12,504 nucleotides of DNA from Pseudomonadales bacterium (GTDB taxonomy: Bacteria; Pseudomonadota; Gammaproteobacteria; Pseudomonadales; Pseudohongiellaceae). Below the pieces are notes generated by a model. It was not told the origin of the DNA. It ran no database searches and was given only the letters and a program-made list of their open reading frames with translations. The stretch spans positions 1 to 12,504 of the forward strand of contig JAKSCP010000215.1 of the NCBI GenBank assembly GCA_022360535.1, written 5' to 3'. Shown here in pieces: positions 1-6,966 of the stretch; the first letter of the stretch is position 1; each line of letters begins with the position of its first letter. The position numbers and the translations under genes were made by a program.

Positions 1-784
1 AGGCGCCGATGCTGTCGCTGGCTGCGGGATAGTATTCATCTTCAAGAAAAGTCACTAACTGCCTGAAGGCGGGCATAGCGTAACTGCGAATCGCAGCCCG
101 TGTGTCTTCCACCAGTTGGCTTTGCAAATCTGCAGGCAGACGATCGCTGATATTTAGTACAGGATCGGCCAGACTACTGTCATCAGGATTGTCATAGACC
201 TGAGCCTGCACCGTGGGCAGCACCCCCTCAATAACAATCTTGGGTAATACGAATCCTTCACGCATACCCTGGCGCATGTTTTGAATGTTTTCTTCGAAGT
301 AACGGGGAAACTCTTCTATGCGTGCGATGTAGTCGCGGTAGTCTTCTTCGGTGATCATGGGCACACCGTAACTCGCCCGCAGTGCTCCGGTAAAAAATCC
401 AGAAAACGAATTGAAAGGGATGCGCGAGACATTCAAGCGCATGCCATCGATTGAACGCTCCAGAACCCATTGCAGCAGATCGTAATTGATTTGATCGTCG
501 TCGCTTAATGCCCCTCGGTCGATTGCAATGAGCCGATTATGCAATGCTTCTTCACTGCGCAAACGTCTAGCGCGGTCAACCGGTGACACCTGTGGCAGCA
601 AATGATTGTAGTCCGATACGCCAGCACTGGTAGCCAGGGTTGGGTTTTCACTTAGCCGATAGGACCAGTAGTCATCCATCAGGGTCTGCAACTGATTTGA
701 TGCAGACTGCCCATAGCTTACTGAGGAAAGCAGAAAAACGAAGGTGAAAAGGAGCTGAATCGAAAGTCTGGGTCTTGCAGGCAT
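1..784 (-). CDS. DUF885 family secreted protein, N-terminal part (runs off left edge)
   Basis: The reading frame opens at the ATG complementary to 782-784 and stays open for 261 codons to the window edge, so the C-terminal part is missing. It begins with a signal peptide (MPARPR, then a hydrophobic stretch to about residue 24, likely cleaved near SYGQ-SA). The mature part starts with a helical region containing DDYWSYRLSENPTLATSAGV, the typical opening of DUF885 proteins, followed by a segment like LSDDDQINYDLLQWVLE and a region rich in acidic and aromatic residues. Family knowledge: DUF885 proteins carry an HExxPGH-type motif in their C-terminal half and are thought to be zinc-dependent hydrolases; that part lies outside the window and cannot be checked here. 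It is codirectional with the efflux operon upstream, but a strong terminator separates them, so it probably has its own promoter in 785-862, where I see no convincing -35/-10 pair. Confidence 0.8.
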   Translation of the reverse strand, partial: MPARPRLSIQLLFTFVFLLSSVSYGQSASNQLQTLMDDYWSYRLSENPTLATSAGVSDYNHLLPQVSPVDRARRLRSEEALHNRLIAIDRGALSDDDQINYDLLQWVLERSIDGMRLNVSRIPFNSFSGFFTGALRASYGVPMITEEDYRDYIARIEEFPRYFEENIQNMRQGMREGFVLPKIVIEGVLPTVQAQVYDNPDDSSLADPVLNISDRLPADLQSQLVEDTRAAIRSYAMPAFRQLVTFLEDEYYPAASDSIGA

Positions 785-862
785 AGTGACATTCACGAGT
801 TCGAATATGGACTTAGCCTATCGCATTTGTGCGAGGCGAGCGAACGTCCAGGGAGTGATTTC

Positions 863-896
863 AAGACAAAAAAGCCCGCGTAGAGAGACTACGCGG
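863..896 (-). terminator. Rho-independent terminator of the efflux operon
   Basis: A perfect 8-bp GC-rich stem (ccgcgtag at 876-883 pairing with ctacgcgg at 889-896, loop agaga) is followed, reading leftward, by GC and then six T residues and TGTCTT. This is the classic stem plus U-tract for minus-strand transcription. It sits 27 bases past the stop codon of the RND permease, so it ends the adaptor-permease transcript before the DUF885 gene. On the plus strand the stem is not followed by T residues, so it should act in one direction only. Confidence 0.9.
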
Positions 897-922
897 ACCA
901 AACAAGAAAAAAGAACGAAGAA

Positions 923-3900
923 CTAGGCCTTAACAAGACGGAGTTGAGTTTGTTCCAGGTCTTCCAGTTTTGGTTCCAGGGTCTTTCGACAAACCGCCGG
1001 AATTACCAGTAAGGTGAGCACCGTGGAGGCCAGCAATCCGGAGATGATCGCCCAGGCCATAGGTGGCCACAGGGTGGAGGATGAGAAAGCCAGGGGCAAT
1101 AATCCTGTCACCGTAGTCGCTGTGGTTAGCAGGATCGGCCTGGTGCGGCGACGCACGGCTTCATCCACCGCATCGTCAATCTCGATACCTTCCCGCAATC
1201 GCTGATCCATACGATCCACCAACACAATGGCGTTGTTCACCACAATACCCACCAGCGCAATGATTCCTAACAACGGTTGGAAACCAAAAGGTGAATCGGT
1301 CAATACCAGTCCGGGGAAAATACCGGCAGCGGCCAGAGGTACAGTGAGCAGGATGATGCCTACTCGCTTATAGGAGTTGAACTGCAATAGAAGAAAGAAG
1401 AGCAGCAATAAGATCCCGATAGGCGCCGTGGCCAGAATGGCATTGTTTGCCTCACCGGAACTTTCCAGGTCGCCACCGAATTCCAGTCTGGTACCAACCG
1501 GCAGTGGCTCGGCTGCAAGACGCGAATTCAATTCATCCAGAACCTGACTAAAACTATAGCCGTCGGCCAAACCAGAGGTCACCGTGAGTACGCGCACCCG
1601 ATTCCGATGGTTGATGCTCGCGACCTGCCAGTCCGCTTCAGTCTGGGCGATTAAACTCAGAGGAATGGCTTGCCCCTGTGTATTAAAGAGGTAGCTGGAT
1701 AGCAGGCTCTCTACCTGCAACTGTGTGCCTTCGTTTGAACGCAATACAATCGGTAGCGGATCCAGTTCCTGACGGAACTCTTCAACGGGCAGTCCAAAAG
1801 ATCTGGCAAAAAGCGTCTGCGCCACATCGGCCCGACTCAAACCATAACGTTGGGCACTGGCATCGTCTACATTCAAACGCAGCACCGGTACACCGGTATC
1901 GATATCATGCCGCACATCAACCGCGCCAGGTACCCCTTTTAATAGACTGAAGACCTGTTCTGCGGCCGCAAGTCGAGACTGGTTGTCGCTGTTAAACACA
2001 CGAATCTCTACCGGCGCGGACCGTGGCGGTCCCTGGGCCAGGGTGCTGGCGATGATGTCGAATTCAGGATAATTGTTTTCTGTGTAGTCCCGAATCCAGT
2101 TCATGAAGGGTGCTGTGTCTGGTAATGATTCCATATTCACCACCAGACGGGATCGATTTGGGGACTGAGTTGCGTTAGGGAGGTTGTAGTAGAAACCTGG
2201 GCCGGTGAAACCAACGAAGCGATGCACCGTGGTTACATTCGGTTGCTGTCGGATCGCCTGCTCCAACTCCTGACTCAGCAAATGGGTTTCACGGATATCG
2301 CTGCCTTCTGGCAAAAACATCTCGACAACTACTTGTGGCCGATCGGCATTGGGGAAAAACTGAAAATTGAGATACGGGAACAGGGCCATGCTGCCACCAG
2401 CCAACAAAACACCAGCCAGCATGACGGCTATGGGAAATCGACGACTCAGTTTTGCCGCACTGCGACCAAGGCTATCGATCCAGGCACTGCTCTTGAGTTC
2501 CGCTGGTTTTAAAAACCAGCTGGATACCAGAGGTGCAAGGGTAACCGCTAACAAAAAACTGACTGCCAGGGTCAGCATGATCATCACCGGGATGCCACGG
2601 GTAAAATCGGCGGTCCCACCAGCCGAAAGTAGTAACGGCGTAAACGCTGCCAGAGTTGTCCCGGTAGAAGCACCCAGGGGACCGGCTAACTCACCGATTG
2701 CACCCAGCATTGCCTGTTTGCGGGTTGCTCCCTCATTCAATCGATGCTGAATGTTTTCCACCATCACGATGGCATTATCAATAAGAATACCCAGTGAAAT
2801 GACTGCACCGATCACAGCAATCTGATGCAACACACCACCGCCGAAATCGTAAATGCCTAAACTGATCAGAGTGACCACCGGCAGCACACCGGCAACCAAC
2901 ACGCCCATACGCCAGCCCATACCGAGAAACAGTATGCCGGTGATGATCAGCATACTGAGCATTAAGCTACCCATGAGATTATCCAGGCGATCCGATACCT
3001 GATCCGGCTGAAAGAACAGTTCGCGAATTTCCAACGGCAGATAGTTGGGGCGCAATTCGCTTAGCCGATCTCTTACGATTTCTCCAAATTGAATGGCGTC
3101 GACCTCGTTCTTGATCGTATAGAGACTGATGGAGACGACCTGTTCACCATCCTGAAAAGTGCTGGGTTCGGGTGGTTCGGTGGCAGAACGCCAAACACTG
3201 GCAACCGCTGCCAGAGGCACGCTGCCGCCACTGGGCAAAGGAATCTGCGTGTCACGTATTGCTTCGAGGTCGGTGAACTCATTATTGGAAAGAAGGTTCA
3301 AACGTCGGTCATTCACGACAAGGAACCCACCGGGTGACACCTGATTACGTTGCACGATGTAGTTGGCTAGTTGTCCTGGAGTTAAGCCAAGGCGCACTAA
3401 TTCGGCATCATGAAAGGCAATGTTGATCTGTTCCTCGGTGTCCCCTTCCAGTTCAATACGTGACAATCCAGGCAAATCCATCAAGTCACGTTTAAGTTGT
3501 TCTGCTCCTAACGAAAGCTCGACAATGGAGGAGTCTCCTGCCATGGCCAGCACCACCGCAGGCAATCCGATCAGCCGATCATCCAGAGTCATTTCGGTCA
3601 CACCGTCGGGGAATTCCACTTCGGCACGATCCATGGCGATGCGCACCCTTTCCCAACCGGTGTCCGTATCGTACATGTTGTCCAGTAATTCGACGTTGAC
3701 CAATGCCACCCCTGTGCGGGCAGTAGCGGTGAATTCCTGTACTTCTTCTACCTGGGAGATTTCGTCCTGCAGAGGTTCCAGGACCAAACGCTCCATCACT
3801 TCAGCGGTAGCGCCGGGGTAAAGTACTGTGATCAATCCCGCACGATCAGGAAAAGCAGGATCTTCCTGGCGTGCCATACCCGACAAGGAACCAAGACCCG

Positions 3901-3979
3901 CGAGACACAACATACCCACAATCAGAAGAATCAGTCTTGGGCGCGTAACCAGATTGGCAACTGCGGCACCAAAGTTCAT
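923..3979 (-). CDS. RND-family efflux permease (inner-membrane proton antiporter)
   Basis: This 1018-residue protein has the full RND layout: TM1 at about 13-33, a large periplasmic loop to 335, TM2-TM6 to 487, TM7 at about 515-535, a second periplasmic loop to 845, and TM8-TM12 to 996. It would pump substrates out across the inner membrane and periplasm with an adaptor and an outer-membrane channel, driven by proton flow. The TM4 relay motif reads GILIDNAIVMVENI, with D401 at the AcrB D407 position but N402 at the D408 position. In TM10 the motif GIVVNNAIVLVD has N915 where AcrB has K940. RTRPILLTT (945-953) matches the conserved start of TM11. The ATG overlaps the adaptor stop codon (ATGA), with GGAG about 7 bases upstream, so translation is probably coupled. 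The family call is certain; the substrate is unknown. It resembles the HAE-1-like permeases more than the heavy-metal CusA/CzcA type, but I cannot assign a subfamily firmly. Confidence 0.95.
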   Translation of the reverse strand: MNFGAAVANLVTRPRLILLIVGMLCLAGLGSLSGMARQEDPAFPDRAGLITVLYPGATAEVMERLVLEPLQDEISQVEEVQEFTATARTGVALVNVELLDNMYDTDTGWERVRIAMDRAEVEFPDGVTEMTLDDRLIGLPAVVLAMAGDSSIVELSLGAEQLKRDLMDLPGLSRIELEGDTEEQINIAFHDAELVRLGLTPGQLANYIVQRNQVSPGGFLVVNDRRLNLLSNNEFTDLEAIRDTQIPLPSGGSVPLAAVASVWRSATEPPEPSTFQDGEQVVSISLYTIKNEVDAIQFGEIVRDRLSELRPNYLPLEIRELFFQPDQVSDRLDNLMGSLMLSMLIITGILFLGMGWRMGVLVAGVLPVVTLISLGIYDFGGGVLHQIAVIGAVISLGILIDNAIVMVENIQHRLNEGATRKQAMLGAIGELAGPLGASTGTTLAAFTPLLLSAGGTADFTRGIPVMIMLTLAVSFLLAVTLAPLVSSWFLKPAELKSSAWIDSLGRSAAKLSRRFPIAVMLAGVLLAGGSMALFPYLNFQFFPNADRPQVVVEMFLPEGSDIRETHLLSQELEQAIRQQPNVTTVHRFVGFTGPGFYYNLPNATQSPNRSRLVVNMESLPDTAPFMNWIRDYTENNYPEFDIIASTLAQGPPRSAPVEIRVFNSDNQSRLAAAEQVFSLLKGVPGAVDVRHDIDTGVPVLRLNVDDASAQRYGLSRADVAQTLFARSFGLPVEEFRQELDPLPIVLRSNEGTQLQVESLLSSYLFNTQGQAIPLSLIAQTEADWQVASINHRNRVRVLTVTSGLADGYSFSQVLDELNSRLAAEPLPVGTRLEFGGDLESSGEANNAILATAPIGILLLLFFLLLQFNSYKRVGIILLTVPLAAAGIFPGLVLTDSPFGFQPLLGIIALVGIVVNNAIVLVDRMDQRLREGIEIDDAVDEAVRRRTRPILLTTATTVTGLLPLAFSSSTLWPPMAWAIISGLLASTVLTLLVIPAVCRKTLEPKLEDLEQTQLRLVKA

Positions 3980-5160
3980 GGTCGATCTCCACCGATGACC
4001 TGTCCGGACAACACCTGAACCTTGTCGCCATCGGCGAGTCGGGTCAGGCCTGCATAGACAACACGATCACCTTCGACCAATGAACCCGGTGCCAGCAGAA
4101 CCTGATCACCAGTGATACGGCGTACCGACACTGGCAGTCTTTCAACATGCAAGCCATCAGCTTGTTCATTGATACGGAAGACAGTGAGACCTTCTGCGGA
4201 GCGCATGATGGCATTGAGAGGAATGTTCAGCTCACTTTCTCTGACGAAACTGATACCCACTTCCAGTGCTTCGCCACTACGTAGTTCGGTGCCCTGTAAA
4301 CCAATAACTAACGGGTACAGTGCGCTATTGCCGCTGCTGCCTTCACCGATTTCAGTGATCCTGCCTTCGTAAGCCTTGCCTGTGAGGGCATGTTCAACAG
4401 GAACGCTGTCACCCAGGGCCAGATCGAAAAGCAAGTGCGGAGGCACACGCACTTCGATTTCCAGGCCACCTTCCGCTGACATTCGCATTGCAGGTTGCCC
4501 AGGTTGTGCAAACTCGCCGGGCTCGAGAAGTATCTGTTCGATGCGTCCTGCAAACGGTGCACGCAATTCGCTTTCTCGTTGTAATTGTTCGTTTTGCGCA
4601 ACGATGGCACGGGCGTTTTCAATTGCTGCTTGGGTGCTTCGCAACAAGGTACGTTGTTGCTCGACCTCCTGAATCGCCAGCAGTCCTTCATCCTGTATCT
4701 GTTGCAATCGATGCAGATCTCTATCGATCTGCTCTGCATCATTTTGTAGTTGAGCTAAGCGTGCTTTTGCCGCATCGGCTGCGGGACCCAGTTGCGGATT
4801 GTAGAGTCGGGCCACAACTGATCCCTTCTCTACTTGTTGTCCAATTTCTGCGAATCGGGTTTCGATTGTGCCGCCAACCTGAAAACTGAGATTGGCACGT
4901 TGTCGAGGTCGCGTGACGCCGGCAAAGCGCAAGAGTTCGACTGCTGCTTCGTCGCTTACCCGCGCGACGCGTACAGCAATGCCATCGCTATCGGTGGTTG
5001 CTGGAATGACGTCAGTGGCATCTGCTTCCAGAGCATGACTGCTGTTTTCAGAACAGCCCACCAGAAACGCCAGGACTAAAAAAGTAACAAACAGACGAGG
5101 ATAGAGCGGTCGCCAACCCTCATGAACAAGCCGTCGTGCCTTGATAATATCGTGGAACAT
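3976..5160 (-). CDS. RND periplasmic adaptor (HlyD/AcrA-type membrane-fusion lipoprotein)
   Basis: The 394-residue protein bridges the permease and an outer-membrane channel in the periplasm. A hydrophobic segment (about 22-35) ends in the lipobox LVGC with C36, so it should be lipid-anchored. The lipoyl domain is split as usual: VGGTIETRFAEIGQQVEKGS (95-114) and APFAGRIEQILLEPGEFAQP (201-220). Between them, 126-197 is a Gln/Leu/Glu/Arg-rich alpha-helical hairpin, followed by a beta-barrel (about 232-305) and a membrane-proximal domain (about 310-386). The start is supported by a GAGGGA ribosome site (5167-5172) six bases upstream. It overlaps the permease start by four bases and leads the operon, transcribed from the divergent region shared with tetR. 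The length is normal for the family. Confidence 0.93.
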   Translation of the reverse strand: MFHDIIKARRLVHEGWRPLYPRLFVTFLVLAFLVGCSENSSHALEADATDVIPATTDSDGIAVRVARVSDEAAVELLRFAGVTRPRQRANLSFQVGGTIETRFAEIGQQVEKGSVVARLYNPQLGPAADAAKARLAQLQNDAEQIDRDLHRLQQIQDEGLLAIQEVEQQRTLLRSTQAAIENARAIVAQNEQLQRESELRAPFAGRIEQILLEPGEFAQPGQPAMRMSAEGGLEIEVRVPPHLLFDLALGDSVPVEHALTGKAYEGRITEIGEGSSGNSALYPLVIGLQGTELRSGEALEVGISFVRESELNIPLNAIMRSAEGLTVFRINEQADGLHVERLPVSVRRITGDQVLLAPGSLVEGDRVVYAGLTRLADGDKVQVLSGQVIGGDRP

Positions 5161-5232
5161 AACAGGTCCCTCAAAGGACGATCGGTGGGATAATCCGTAC
5201 CGATACAGAAAAACAATAACAGCGGTCTGACA

Positions 5233-5255
5233 ATTATTGACAGTTTGTCAGTTAT
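5233..5255. promoter_or_regulatory. Second, imperfect operator palindrome with an extra half-site upstream
   Basis: TGACA (5238-5242) and TGTCA (5246-5250) form a 5-bp inverted repeat around GTT; extended to 10-base arms (5233-5242 and 5246-5255) it matches at 8 of 10 positions. Its centre (5244) is 18 bp from the centre of the perfect palindrome (5262), so it has the same half-site and spacer geometry. A further TGACA at 5228-5232 stands alone. Probably a second, weaker binding site for the same regulator. Confidence 0.6.
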
Positions 5256-5261
5256 TGACAT
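5233..5261 (-). promoter_or_regulatory. Candidate promoter of the efflux operon
   Basis: Reading leftward, ATGTCA (5261-5256, 4 of 6 matches to the -35 consensus) and AATAAT (5238-5233, 5 of 6 matches to the -10 consensus) are separated by 17 bases. The start would fall near 5226, giving a leader of about 65 bases before the adaptor ATG. Both elements lie inside the inverted repeats, which fits repression by the TetR protein. The region is AT-rich, so the exact hexamers are uncertain. Confidence 0.4.
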
Positions 5262-5264
5262 AAT
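5237..5264 (+). promoter_or_regulatory. Candidate tetR promoter overlapping both operators
   Basis: A perfect -35 TTGACA (5237-5242) is followed after 16 bases by CATAAT (5259-5264), one mismatch from the -10 consensus. Transcription would start near 5271, leaving a leader of roughly 78 bases. The -35 lies in the imperfect palindrome and the -10 in the centre of the perfect one, so bound regulator should block RNA polymerase. This is a strong sequence argument for autorepression. Confidence 0.6.
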
Positions 5265-5273
5265 GTCAATAAC
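5251..5273. promoter_or_regulatory. Perfect operator palindrome, probable TetR binding site
   Basis: GTTATTGACA (5251-5260) and TGTCAATAAC (5264-5273) are exact reverse complements around a TAA spacer. A perfect 10-bp inverted repeat with a short spacer, between a tetR gene and a divergent efflux operon, is the expected operator layout for a TetR dimer. Binding by this particular protein is inferred from position. Confidence 0.85.
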
Positions 5274-5337
5274 TTTTTGCCAGGCTGTGCAGACTGCCCA
5301 TTTTCTGGGGCCTGTAGGGAGATGGGACCAGCCTTCT

Positions 5338-5343
5338 AAGGAG
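5338..5343 (+). promoter_or_regulatory. Ribosome binding site of tetR
   Basis: AAGGAG lies five bases before the ATG at 5349. It is the strongest ribosome site in the region and fixes the start of the regulator. Confidence 0.8.
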
Positions 5344-5348
5344 ACACT

Positions 5349-5981
5349 ATGCCGGTTACCGCCCGTCGAGAACGGGAAAAACAACAGCGATACGAAGATA
5401 TCGTGGACGCCGCGGAAATCATCTTTAACGAGAACGGTTTCGCCAATACCTCCATGGACGAGATAGCCCGCGCCGCGCAACTGAGCCGAGCCCTGCTCTA
5501 TGTCTATTTCAAGGACAAGGCCGCCATCATGCGTGCGGTTATGCTGAAGGCGATGCAGGCAATGGAAGCGCGCTTCGCAAATGCCTTCACCGCTGAAGAA
5601 GCCGGCATGAAACAGATCAAGGGCATTGGCTGCGCCTACTACGCCTTCTCAGTCGAAGAATCTGACTACTTTGACATGCTGACTGAACTGAATACCTTCC
5701 CCGATCCGGAAGAACCGGATCTGGTTGCAGAAGGCATGCTGCGTTGTCGACAAAATCTGGACGGCATGATGGTGCAGGCTTTGGAAAACGGCATTAAGGA
5801 CGGCAGCCTGAATCCTGAGCATATTGGTGATCCCCTAATTACTGCTTATATTCTGCAGGGCTCTCTGCACGGCGTGATCATGTCTACCCGTAAACCAAAA
5901 AATCCAAACGTTGCGCAAGTAGATAGTGAGATGCTGGTGAAGCGCGCCATCGACATGATGTGCTACGCCATGGCAGCGTGA
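5349..5981 (+). CDS. TetR/AcrR-family transcriptional regulator
   Basis: The 210-residue protein has the TetR N-terminal DNA-binding domain: a helix YEDIVDAAEIIFNENGFANT (15-34), then the helix-turn-helix at about 35-54 (SMDEIARAAQLSRALLYVYF) and the usual KDKAAIMRAVM continuation. The rest (about 70-210) is an all-helical ligand-binding and dimerisation domain of no specific recognised subtype, with motifs SDYFDMLTELNTFPDPEEPD and ITAYILQGSLHGVI. It faces the efflux operon across a region holding two palindromes, so it is the likely local repressor of the pump and of itself, released by a small-molecule inducer, possibly a pump substrate. It is followed at once by the lactonase-like gene, which would share its transcript. 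Confidence 0.93.
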   Translation: MPVTARREREKQQRYEDIVDAAEIIFNENGFANTSMDEIARAAQLSRALLYVYFKDKAAIMRAVMLKAMQAMEARFANAFTAEEAGMKQIKGIGCAYYAFSVEESDYFDMLTELNTFPDPEEPDLVAEGMLRCRQNLDGMMVQALENGIKDGSLNPEHIGDPLITAYILQGSLHGVIMSTRKPKNPNVAQVDSEMLVKRAIDMMCYAMAA

Positions 5982-5998
5982 ATGCGATTACCTGGCAA

Positions 5999-6850
5999 AT
6001 GAAACCACTCATTCATTTCGCTCCAGCTTTTTTCTTTGTCGCACTAAGCTATTCGCAGAGCCTTGCAGCGCAATCACAGTTCGCGGAAGTGTTCACTCTC
6101 GAGGGACTCTTCAATATGCCCGAATCTGCGGTGATTGATGAAGCCAGCGAATACATCTATGTGTCGAATGTGAACGTTTATGCCAAAGATGCTAATGGCT
6201 TCATTTCCCGCATCAGTATCGATGGTAACGAACGGCAACTGCAGTGGTTGCAGGGGTTAGATAGTCCAACTGGCCTGGCCATTCATGCTGATCGACTATT
6301 TCTTGCCGATTACGATCAACTGGTAGAAGTTGACCTGACCAGTGCAGAAATCGTCAATCGTTACCCCAGCCCTGACACTGACCCAGTCCTGAATGATGTG
6401 GCGATTGCGACAGATGGCACAGTTTTCGTCTCCGGCAGCGGCAGTCGTTCAATCTATCGACTGGTCGATGGCGCACTGGAAGTCTGGTTACATGATCGCG
6501 AACGCCTGGCGTTTGCCAACGGCTTGTTGGTTGCGGGAAATCAACTGTTGCATGGCGGGCAGCTTTGGACTGTCTTTGACATCAATACCAAAACAGCAAC
6601 TGAATCACTTGCCAGCGTCAACGCAGTCATTGGTGATATCGATGGCATCACCAGCGACGGATGTGGTGGCTACTACGTGACTACCATCCCCAGCGATGAT
6701 CCTTGGCAAATAACTGAGGCGGGAACATCTGCAGTCTCCGGCCTGGGGCCTATCAATGGCATCGACTTGCACCGTCGTGGGAATTTGCTTGCTGTCCCGC
6801 GAGTCGGTGACAGCCTGTCACTCTATACAATCGATCTCGACTGCGACTAG
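5999..6850 (+). CDS. Exported SMP-30/gluconolactonase-like beta-propeller protein
   Basis: With the ATG at 5999 the product is 283 residues, starting with a signal peptide (MKPLIHF then a hydrophobic stretch, likely cut after SLA or SLAA). A GTG at 5978 in the same frame overlaps the tetR stop as GTGA and is an alternative start that adds seven residues. The mature part consists of beta-propeller blades. The four residues that SMP-30/gluconolactonase family members use for metal and substrate are visible: E42 in MPESAVID, N132 in VLNDVAIATDGTVFVSG, N174 in AFANGLL, and D215 in GDIDGITSDGCGGYYVT. This supports a divalent-metal lactone hydrolase acting in the periplasm. The substrate is unknown; a purely structural NHL-type propeller is the alternative. 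Its tight linkage to tetR suggests that it shares the regulator's signal. Confidence 0.75.
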   Translation: MKPLIHFAPAFFFVALSYSQSLAAQSQFAEVFTLEGLFNMPESAVIDEASEYIYVSNVNVYAKDANGFISRISIDGNERQLQWLQGLDSPTGLAIHADRLFLADYDQLVEVDLTSAEIVNRYPSPDTDPVLNDVAIATDGTVFVSGSGSRSIYRLVDGALEVWLHDRERLAFANGLLVAGNQLLHGGQLWTVFDINTKTATESLASVNAVIGDIDGITSDGCGGYYVTTIPSDDPWQITEAGTSAVSGLGPINGIDLHRRGNLLAVPRVGDSLSLYTIDLDCD

Positions 6851-6966
6851 TCTCTCTCCTCGTCAGACTCATCACTCATTAAACCAGTACTGCATTTCTT
6901 GTGCTGATGTGTCGTACTATTAGTTATTGATGAAACCCCCGTACTGCGACTATTGAAAATTCATCC

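Noticed and set aside
3420..3821. 133-codon open frame on the plus strand inside the RND permease, and similar long frames at 2222-2750 and 4376-4889
   Set aside because: They lie opposite genes with firm family matches, have low-complexity Ser/Arg/Ala-rich products without recognisable motifs, and lack convincing ribosome sites.
5281..5314. Possible hairpin CAGGC/GCCTG with inner CCC/GGG in the tetR leader
   Set aside because: Stems are short with unpaired bases between them and nothing follows them to suggest a terminator or riboswitch; chance pairing is likely.
5076..5480. 134-codon minus-strand frame across the tetR control region
   Set aside because: It covers the operator palindromes, both promoters and the tetR start, and its product resembles nothing I know.
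6851..6966. Promoter for the mosaic peptidase gene
   Set aside because: TACTAT at 6915-6920 could be a -10, but no reasonable -35 lies at the proper distance, so I did not call it.
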